The notes below the pieces were generated by a model. That model saw only the letters and a list, made by a program, of their open reading frames with translations, was not told the DNA's origin and ran no database searches. 64,000 nucleotides of DNA. Origin: a bacterium (lineage in GTDB: Bacteria > Myxococcota > UBA727 > JAUIJE01). A program made the translations under genes and the position numbers. The stretch lies in NCBI GenBank assembly GCA_030431455.1, contig JAUIJE010000007.1:62001-126000 (forward strand), read 5' to 3'. This document shows positions 49,088-55,663 of this stretch, in pieces; the first letter of the stretch is position 1; each line of letters opens with the position of its first letter.

Positions 49088-50036
49088 GGCTTTGACCATT
49101 CCGCAACTGTCGAAGCAAAATCCAGGCGAGGCTGGGCGCCCCCACCAGCGCGGTGATCGCCCCCACCGGGAGCTCGGTGCCCAGCGAGGCGAACAGCCCG
49201 CGGCAGGCCGCGTCGGAGAGCACGAGCAGCGCGGCCCCGAGCAGGGCCGCGGCCGGGACCAGCCGGTGATGGTCGGCGCCGACCAAGGCCCGGGCGAGGT
49301 GGGGCACGACCAGGCCGACAAACCCGATCATGCCGCACACGGGCACGAGCGCGCCCACGATCACCGCCGTGACCACCAGGGCGCGCCGCCGCACCGGCAC
49401 GGGGTCGACCCCGAGGCGGCGGGCCTCGTCGTCGCCTGCGCGCACAATGTTGAGCCGGTCGGCGTCGCGCAAGAGCACAAAAAGGCCCGCGCCGAGCACG
49501 GCCGCGAGCGCCCCGAGCACCGTGGGCGCGGGGTAGCGCAACATGCCCACGAGCCAGAACAGCATCGACTGCGCGGTGGACGCGTCGACGAGGGTCTTGA
49601 CCAGGGTGATCAACGCCGATGCAAAGGCGTTGATCAAAATCCCGATCAGCAACACGAGCTCCCCCGTGCGATGGGCGGGCGCGCGCACCAGGGCCGCGGC
49701 CAGCACGAGGGTGGCGAGCAGGGCGCCCCCGAGGGCGCCGGCTTCGAGCAGGCCGAACGCGGTGGGCAACAGGGCGATCACCAGCGCGCCCCCGAGGGCG
49801 GCGCCCCCGGACACGCCGACCACGTAGGGGTCGGCGAGCGGGTTTTTGAACAGGCTCTGCAGCACCGCCCCGCACACCGCGAGCGCCCCCCCGGCCAGGG
49901 CCCCGAGCAGGACGCGCGACCAGCGCAAAAAGCCCGCGGGCACATCGAAGCCGGCCGGGCCGACAAAACCCGCCGCGCCCACCGCCAGCACCGCCCCGGC
50001 GGCGAGCCCGATCAGGGCCCAGCGGGCGCGGGTCAT
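49080..50036 (-). CDS. btuC: Vitamin B12 ABC transporter permease (BtuC/FecCD-type)
   Basis: A 318-residue, roughly ten-TM permease of the FecCD family. GALAVCGAVLQSLFKNPLADPYVVGVSGGAALGG is the family's central signature, and GFVGLVVPHLARALVGADHHRLVPAAALLGA is the coupling-loop region. Joined to the binding-protein gene by ATGA overlap upstream and to the ATPase downstream. Confidence 0.92.
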   Translation of the reverse strand: MTRARWALIGLAAGAVLAVGAAGFVGPAGFDVPAGFLRWSRVLLGALAGGALAVCGAVLQSLFKNPLADPYVVGVSGGAALGGALVIALLPTAFGLLEAGALGGALLATLVLAAALVRAPAHRTGELVLLIGILINAFASALITLVKTLVDASTAQSMLFWLVGMLRYPAPTVLGALAAVLGAGLFVLLRDADRLNIVRAGDDEARRLGVDPVPVRRRALVVTAVIVGALVPVCGMIGFVGLVVPHLARALVGADHHRLVPAAALLGAALLVLSDAACRGLFASLGTELPVGAITALVGAPSLAWILLRQLRNGQSHA

Positions 50037-50899
50037 GGGGCGAACACCAGGCGCCGCAAAATCGCGACGTCGGCGGGCAAAGACACCCCCGGCCGCATCA
50101 GGATGGGGGCGTCGGGCGCGCGCACCGCGGGGGCGCTTTTGCCGAGGGGGGCGAACATCGCGCGCAGGGCCTCACCCGCCGCCGGGCCCTCGGCCGCGAC
50201 GACCACGTCGACGTCGAGGCTGGCCACCGCCTCGAGGGACAGCACCGGCCAGGGGGCGTCCACCGACAGCGCCAACCGGGCCCCGATGAGCGCGACCGCT
50301 TCGGCCGCGAACGCGTCCCGGCCCGCGACCACCAGCGGCCGGGTCGCCACCGCGACCAGGACCCGCGGGGCGTCCGGCACCGGCGGCCGCGACAGCTTGG
50401 CCAGCGCCTGGTCGAAGTCCGCCACCGCCCGCTGCCCGGCTTTGGGCACCCCCAGGGCGCGGCCGACCCCGGCGATGAGGTCGCGGGTCTCGCGCAGGCG
50501 GTCGGCGAACCCCACGAACACGGGGATGCCGCGGGCGGTGAGCTGCTCGAGCACGTCCCGCTGGCCCGACGAGGGCATCGCGAGCACCAGGTCAGGCTTC
50601 TGCGCGAGCAGCGCCTCGAGGTTCACGTCGACATAGCCGCCGACCTTGGGCAGCGCTTTGGCCGCGGCCGGTCGATCACAAAATCGCGTCACCGCCACCA
50701 CCCGGTCGCCGGCCCCGAGGGCGAACGCGATTTCGGTGGTGACCGGGGCCAGGCTCACGACGCGGGCGGGCGGGTGGGGGGGCCGGTGGTCGAGAAAATG
50801 GGCCGTGCGCCGCGCGTCGGGGTCGGCGCCGTAGACCCAAAAGGGAACCAAACAGGCCGCGGCCAGCGCCGCGGCGGCGACGAGGAGCGAACGGGTCAT
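50033..50899 (-). CDS. btuF: Cobalamin-binding periplasmic protein (BtuF-type)
   Basis: A 288-residue substrate-binding protein of the class III (helical-backbone) family. RVVSLAPVTTEIAFALGAGDRVVAVTRFCDRP, then KVGGYVDVNLEALLAQKPDLVLAMPS and GIPVFVGFADRL match BtuF/FepB-type proteins. A hydrophobic N-terminus ends either at a possible lipobox (LAAAC) or at a signal peptidase I site near VYGA; which one is unclear. ATGA overlaps at both ends place it mid-operon. Confidence 0.88.
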   Translation of the reverse strand: MTRSLLVAAAALAAACLVPFWVYGADPDARRTAHFLDHRPPHPPARVVSLAPVTTEIAFALGAGDRVVAVTRFCDRPAAAKALPKVGGYVDVNLEALLAQKPDLVLAMPSSGQRDVLEQLTARGIPVFVGFADRLRETRDLIAGVGRALGVPKAGQRAVADFDQALAKLSRPPVPDAPRVLVAVATRPLVVAGRDAFAAEAVALIGARLALSVDAPWPVLSLEAVASLDVDVVVAAEGPAAGEALRAMFAPLGKSAPAVRAPDAPILMRPGVSLPADVAILRRLVFAP

Positions 50900-52431
50900 G
50901 GGCCAAACTCCGCGTGCGGGGCCAAGGTCACAAGCTCGTTGGACAGCGACAGCAGCGCCAGCGCCTGGGTCCCGTCGGGCGCGGCCGCGACGTCGAGCAG
51001 GCCTTGGGTCAGGGTCACGCCCGCCGCCCGCACATCGAAGCCCCCCGCGGGCAGGGGGGCGGGGTCGGCGGTCAGCGTGCCCAAGTCCAGGGTGTGCAGG
51101 CGGTCGGTGGAAAAGACCGGGGCGAACACAAGCTCGGCGGGGCCTCGGATCAAGGTGAAGACCGCGTCCAGGCCCGTGCCCGGGAGTTCTATAATTGCGG
51201 AAGTATCGAAAGATGTATCCTCGGGGTGCAACACCGCCACCGCGGGGCGGACGAGGCTGCCCACCGCGATGCGGTCCCCGACGAGCACGGGGGTGGCGGG
51301 GGCAAAATGGCCGGCGGTGATGCGCCGCACCGGCGGGCCCCCCCCGGCCACATCGAGGGGATAGAGGGCGAGGCTGCCGAGCGAGATGGGCTGGTACCCG
51401 TCGGCGTACGGGCCGAACGCGCCCGACGCGCTCACCCACACGCCCTCGTCCCCCACCGCCAACCCTTGGGGGTTTTGGTCGGGGAGCACGGTGTGGCCCT
51501 CGAGCTCCAGGCGTTGCGCACGGATGCGAAACCGCGCGAGCACACCGGGGGCCAGGATTTGGCCGTTGTCGTCGTCGGCGGGGTTGAGCAGGTTGGTGTA
51601 CGCGACCAGGGCGACGTCGCCGGCCACCACCACCGCCTGGGGGTGACGCCAGGCCACGGCCAGGGCGATGTCGTCGACGGTGCCGTCCTCGTCGGTGTCC
51701 AGGGGCGTGCGCAGCGGGCGCGGCCACAACAGCTGGTCCTGGGCCAAGGCCCCGCTGTCGTCCCGGGCCCGGTCGCGAAAGAGCACGGTCCCGGCGCAGG
51801 CGTCGACCAGGGCGATCTCGTGGGTCGCGTAGAGCGTCACCACCGCGCGGCCGTCCCCGGTGGGGGCGAAGGCAAACGGATTGGCCCCGGCGCCGTCCGG
51901 GCCGAGGGCGAAGGGGGTCGAGCGGGCCGCGTCCCCGCGCACGTCGAGCGAAGCGTCCCCCGAGGTGAGCGCGGCGGGCCAGAGCCCCCCCGCACACCGC
52001 ACGAACCCGACGTCGTTGGGCAGCGCCCCGGTGGGCGCGCGGTCGCCCACGGTGCAGGCGCCGCTTCCGTCCCGGACCCGAAACCGGGCCCAGGTGTGGC
52101 GCGCGCCCTCGGCGAAGTCGACGTCGACCGTGTCCTGGCCTTCGTCGGCAAAGCGCAGCGTGGCCCGGCCCTGCTCGTCGACCACCGCCTCGGTTCCGCC
52201 CGCGGTCACCACCGTGCCCGGGGGCGCGGCGCCGGTGAACAGCTGCAGCACAATGTCTGTGCCGCGTCGCCCGCAGGCCATGTGGGTGCCGGCGTAAGGG
52301 GCGGGCAGGGTCTCCGCGACCGGGCCGCAGGGCGCGGGGTCGTCGGGACCGGGGCAGGCGGGGCCCGCCAAAACCGTGAGGGCCAAGGCCGCACCCAGGG
52401 CCAGGCGCGGGGGGGACGGGGAGAGGGTCAT
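50896..52431 (-). CDS. Beta-propeller-like lipoprotein of the B12 operon
   Basis: A 511-residue predicted lipoprotein (Cys after LTVLAGPA). Residues 35-170 contain four Cys. From about residue 180 repeated strand blocks follow with blade-like ends (VTLYATHEIALVDACAGTV; DVALVAYTNLL; AVGDEGVWVSASGAFG; DRIAVGSLVRPAVAVLHPED; RLHTLDLGTL), resembling YncE/BtuG-type propellers. A calcium-loop-like DTDEDGTVDDIA is present. Between the TonB receptor and btuF it is placed to help capture or hand over corrinoids. Codons for residues around EDTSFDTSAIIE are unusually A/T-ending (51189-51221). Not a family I can name with certainty. Confidence 0.75.
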   Translation of the reverse strand: MTLSPSPPRLALGAALALTVLAGPACPGPDDPAPCGPVAETLPAPYAGTHMACGRRGTDIVLQLFTGAAPPGTVVTAGGTEAVVDEQGRATLRFADEGQDTVDVDFAEGARHTWARFRVRDGSGACTVGDRAPTGALPNDVGFVRCAGGLWPAALTSGDASLDVRGDAARSTPFALGPDGAGANPFAFAPTGDGRAVVTLYATHEIALVDACAGTVLFRDRARDDSGALAQDQLLWPRPLRTPLDTDEDGTVDDIALAVAWRHPQAVVVAGDVALVAYTNLLNPADDDNGQILAPGVLARFRIRAQRLELEGHTVLPDQNPQGLAVGDEGVWVSASGAFGPYADGYQPISLGSLALYPLDVAGGGPPVRRITAGHFAPATPVLVGDRIAVGSLVRPAVAVLHPEDTSFDTSAIIELPGTGLDAVFTLIRGPAELVFAPVFSTDRLHTLDLGTLTADPAPLPAGGFDVRAAGVTLTQGLLDVAAAPDGTQALALLSLSNELVTLAPHAEFGP

Positions 52432-54137
52432 GACGCGACCTCCAGCCCGACGAACACCACGCGCCCGGGCAACGGAAACAAGTACATGTCGGCCGCGTCG
52501 GTGCGGTTGAACACGTTCTGGGCGCTGACCGACACCGCGACCCCGGGGCCGAGCGGGTGGCTGAGCCCGAGGTCAAACAATGTATAGGCAGGGGTCTTGA
52601 GCGTTCCGAACAGGTTGCTCGCGGTGGGGCCCCGGTGCCGGGCGGTGACGAGGACCCGGGTGGCGGTGGGCGGTCCGAGCGCGAGCCGGCCGCGGCCCTG
52701 CACCGGGGCGGCCAAGGGCAGGGGGGCGCCGGACGCGAACACCTGGCTGTGCAGCAGGCGGCCGGACACGTCGAGGGTCACCCACCGGGCGGGCCGGCTC
52801 CGCACCCGGCCGCTCACCCCCGCGCGCCACCCCGGGCCGGTGTTGATGGGCGCGATTTCGTATGCGTTGCGGTTGGTGAACAAAATCGCGTCCCAGATGA
52901 TGCCCCCAAAGGGCGCGACCTCGACGACGGTGGCGCGGGGCAAGCGCAACACCAGCGCGGCGTCGACGTCGGTGAGCGCCTCGGGCACCAGGTCGGGGTT
53001 GCCCAGCACCAACCCCCGGGGCGCGAACAGCTCGTCGAGGGTGGGCGCGCGGGGGCGGTGGGCGAGGCCGAGGCGGAGGTCGGCGGGCCCGAGCCGAAGG
53101 GCCGCGGTGGCCTGGCCCCCGACGAGCAGGCCTTGGTCGCTGAGCCAATCCCCGCGGGCCTGCGCGGAGAGCACAAACGGCCCCGCCCGCCCGGTGGCCG
53201 CGGCCTTCGCGAACACCGCCTGGCGGGCAAAGCCCGTGGCCAGGACCGCGGTCCGTTCCGCGCCCAGGGTCAGGGCCGCGTCGAGGCCCGCGGACACCAC
53301 GCCGGCGCGGGCCGAGACCCCGGTGTGCACCGCCGCGACCGCCTCGGCGGCGCCGGTGCGCGTGACCGCGCGCCGGGTGGACAGGCGCGCGGTGGGCGCG
53401 AACGCGATGTCGACCGGCCCCGCCCGCCCGGACAGGTGGGGCCTGACCCCGAGCAGCGCGCGCTGACCGCGCAGCCCGTCGGTGGGGGCGGCGGCGAACC
53501 CGGGCACGCCCCCGTCGTGAAACGTCCCCAGGGCGGTGGCCCCGACCTCGGCGCGGCCGAACCGGGCGCGGCCCGCGGCGAACAGACCGGCCCGGGTCTG
53601 GTCGTTGTTGGTCCGGACCTGGGCAGGCGACAGCCGCCCGTCGGGGGTCCGGGGGGTGAAGACAAAATCGCCCGCGGTCCGCGCGAACTGGCCGGCGAGG
53701 GTCGCTTCGCCACCGTCGGCGGTCACGTCCGCGCGGAGGTCGGCGCGGGCCGAGGCCAGGCTGCCGAACGCGACCCGGGCGGCGGCCCCCGACGTGACCG
53801 GCGCCGGCACCGCGAGCGCGAGCCCCGACCCCGACCGCGCCGCGCGGGGGGCGAGGTAGAGCGGCGCGAAGGCCGCGTCGATGTCGCCGCTCGCGGGGTC
53901 GGCCAGCGAGAGCCCGTCGACCCGGAGCCCGGCCCGGGGGCCGCTCAACCCGCGCACCTCGAGGCGCACGGGGGCGAGCGGGCCACCCGATTGGGCGAGC
54001 CCGGCGTCGGGTTCGGCCGCGAGGCGCGCGGTGGGGTCCTCGGCCGCGGCGGGGGCCACGGTGGGCGCGCCGGCGCGGGCGGTGACCTCGGTCTCGAGCT
54101 GGGCCGCGAACAGCAGGAGGCAGGGCAGGGCGATCAC
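52428..54137 (-). CDS. TonB-dependent outer-membrane receptor, predicted BtuB-like
   Basis: A 569-residue receptor with a GTG start inside the preceding gene's stop (GTGA) and a signal peptide (IALPCLLLFAAQ). The plug is short: VRLEVRGLSGPRAGLRVDGLSLADP. The barrel has the characteristic LGLAHRPRAPTLDELFAPRGLVLGNPDLVPE segment (compare the R-P-S-x-x-E-L-F...NPxLxPE of receptors) and a final strand ending VGLEV. The N-terminal TonB box is not obvious. The riboswitch operon argues for cobalamin as ligand. It is smaller than many receptors, mainly in the plug. Confidence 0.85.
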   Translation of the reverse strand: MIALPCLLLFAAQLETEVTARAGAPTVAPAAAEDPTARLAAEPDAGLAQSGGPLAPVRLEVRGLSGPRAGLRVDGLSLADPASGDIDAAFAPLYLAPRAARSGSGLALAVPAPVTSGAAARVAFGSLASARADLRADVTADGGEATLAGQFARTAGDFVFTPRTPDGRLSPAQVRTNNDQTRAGLFAAGRARFGRAEVGATALGTFHDGGVPGFAAAPTDGLRGQRALLGVRPHLSGRAGPVDIAFAPTARLSTRRAVTRTGAAEAVAAVHTGVSARAGVVSAGLDAALTLGAERTAVLATGFARQAVFAKAAATGRAGPFVLSAQARGDWLSDQGLLVGGQATAALRLGPADLRLGLAHRPRAPTLDELFAPRGLVLGNPDLVPEALTDVDAALVLRLPRATVVEVAPFGGIIWDAILFTNRNAYEIAPINTGPGWRAGVSGRVRSRPARWVTLDVSGRLLHSQVFASGAPLPLAAPVQGRGRLALGPPTATRVLVTARHRGPTASNLFGTLKTPAYTLFDLGLSHPLGPGVAVSVSAQNVFNRTDAADMYLFPLPGRVVFVGLEVAS

Positions 54138-55339
54138 CCCGGGCCCGCCACCCGCACCAGCCGGCGCAGGCCGCCCGGGTGGGTGACGCGGACGAGCAGG
54201 TCGTCGCCGATGGGGGTGATGAAGTCGACAGTTTCGCAACCATCGGACTGGGCGGTGAGCAGCGACGTGACCACCGGGGGGGCGGTGTTGTCGAGCGCAT
54301 CGTCGAACGCGTAGAGCGCGACCTCGTCGAGCACCAACGCAAAGCTGTCGTCGTAGCTGGCGTGGAGCAGGGCGAGGCCGTCGGCGAACCGGGCGGCCCC
54401 CTGGACCTCCCGGGCCACGGGCACGAGGTCGGCGAAGGCCACCGGCGAGCCGAACTGGGCCGCGGCCACCTGCATCACCCGCGCGATGGCGAACCGGTTG
54501 ATGAACTCCCCGTCGGCGTAGCCGACCCCGATCTGCCCGGCCGTGCTCACGGCCAAAAAGCCGCTGCCGGCGAAATCGGCCGGAAATGTGAACAGCGTCT
54601 GGGCGGGGTCGCCGGTGAGCGTGCCCCCGTAGACCGCGCCGCCGTCGCCCACCCCGTCGAGCGCGAGGCTGTTGGTGGCGATGCCGCTGGGGGTCACCGC
54701 GCCGGTCCAGATGCCGGGCGCGGACACGTGGGTCACGGACTGGTCGTCGAACGCATAGGCCGCGACCTGCCCCGGGAAGCTGTCGCTCTGCGCGTCGTAG
54801 TCGAGGGTGTAGCCGGCGAGCATGGTCTCGCCCAAGGGATCGATGTCGAGAAAACCGCTCACATACACATTGGGCGCGGCCTGGTCCGCGGGTGCCACCA
54901 GGTCGAAGACCACCGCGGTGCCGTCGAGGTTCGGCCAGGTGCCGAGGTCGATCACCTCGTGGGTGGCCTGGTCGATGCCGTACACCCGCTCGCCGGCGGT
55001 GGCGAAGGGTCCGATCGTGCTGGGCAGCGCCGCGGCCCCCACTTTGCCGAACGGGGCGGTCAGGGAGCCGAGATCGTCGTCGGTGACCGGGGCGCAGGCA
55101 TCTCCATCCCCATCTCCATCTCCATCTCCATCTCCATCTCCGTCTCCATCCCCATCTCCGTCTCCGTCTCCGTCTCCGTCTCCATCCCCGTCTCCGTCTC
55201 CGTCTCCATCTCCATCTCCATCTCCATCTCCATCTCCATCTCCGTCTCCATCACCGGCCGTGTCCATGGGACACCCGACGAGGACGCCCGCGAGCGACCA
55301 CACAAACACAAACCCCAGCCCACACGATGCTTTCGCCAT
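54134..55339 (-). CDS. Gly-Asp-tethered, propeller-like lipoprotein, first gene of the B12 operon
   Basis: A 401-residue predicted surface lipoprotein (lipobox VLVGC). A Gly-Asp linker of about 26 units (DNA 55099-55255) lifts the folded part off the membrane. The remaining 320 residues are beta-rich with repeating strand-turn blocks (ERVYGIDQATHEVIDLG; AAPNVYVSGFLDIDP; GQVAAYAFDDQSVTHV; VALYAFDDALDN), consistent with a propeller. As the first gene after the cobalamin riboswitch and coupled to the TonB receptor, it is the best candidate for an external B12-capturing lipoprotein like BtuG. AAGGAGG precedes ATG 55339. Confidence 0.8.
   Translation of the reverse strand: MAKASCGLGFVFVWSLAGVLVGCPMDTAGDGDGDGDGDGDGDGDGDGDGDGDGDGDGDGDGDGDGDGDGDGDGDGDGDGDACAPVTDDDLGSLTAPFGKVGAAALPSTIGPFATAGERVYGIDQATHEVIDLGTWPNLDGTAVVFDLVAPADQAAPNVYVSGFLDIDPLGETMLAGYTLDYDAQSDSFPGQVAAYAFDDQSVTHVSAPGIWTGAVTPSGIATNSLALDGVGDGGAVYGGTLTGDPAQTLFTFPADFAGSGFLAVSTAGQIGVGYADGEFINRFAIARVMQVAAAQFGSPVAFADLVPVAREVQGAARFADGLALLHASYDDSFALVLDEVALYAFDDALDNTAPPVVTSLLTAQSDGCETVDFITPIGDDLLVRVTHPGGLRRLVRVAGPG
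55099..55255 (-). repeat. Second (Gly-Asp)n coding repeat
   Basis: About 26 tandem Gly-Asp codon pairs directly after the lipobox. It is the same design as the tract at 13732-13918, in an otherwise unrelated lipoprotein. Confidence 0.95.
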
Positions 55340-55374
55340 CGCGACCTCCTTTGATCAGGACAAAGAGCTCGCAC

Positions 55375-55560
55375 CAGGCGTGCGGGGCCGGCCGTGTGCG
55401 CGGCGCAATCCCTCGCTCCATGCAGGCCGGTCTCCTGGCTCACGGCCGTCGTCCCCGCCCCCTTCCCAGCACCGAGGTGCCAGTGGGTCTGTGGCGGGGC
55501 ATGACCGATTACAGTGGCGCAACCGCGCCGGATTTTCACCGGCTTCCCTGATCGCTTTCG
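55375..55560 (-). promoter_or_regulatory. Cobalamin riboswitch
   Basis: On the minus strand the conserved elements occur in order: GGGAAGCCGGTGAAAATCCG (ending at 55549), GCCACTGTAATC (55507-55518), a GC-rich P6/P8-like region, and the B12-box-type AGCCAGGAGACC (55429-55440). It precedes the lipoprotein-receptor-btuFCD operon by about 35-40 nt. No T-run terminator is seen before the first gene's strong AAGGAGG, so control is more likely at translation initiation. Confidence 0.95.
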
Positions 55561-55594
55561 CGATCGCCCGCAAGGTCGTTCAAGTTGTCCGACG

Positions 55595-55623
55595 ACTATG
55601 GAGGCTCGACCGCGGCCGCACAA
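55595..55623 (-). promoter_or_regulatory. Putative promoter of the B12 operon
   Basis: Minus strand TTGTGC, a 17-nt spacer, CATAGT, placing the start some 25 nt before the first conserved riboswitch element. Confidence 0.45.
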
Positions 55624-55663
55624 GGGGCTTGCGCGGCGGCGGCGTAGGCGGGACAAGACCCTC

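Noticed and set aside
55099-55255. Dense short repeats resembling a CRISPR or satellite
   Set aside because: The repeat is an in-frame Gly-Asp coding tract with no spacers and no cas genes.
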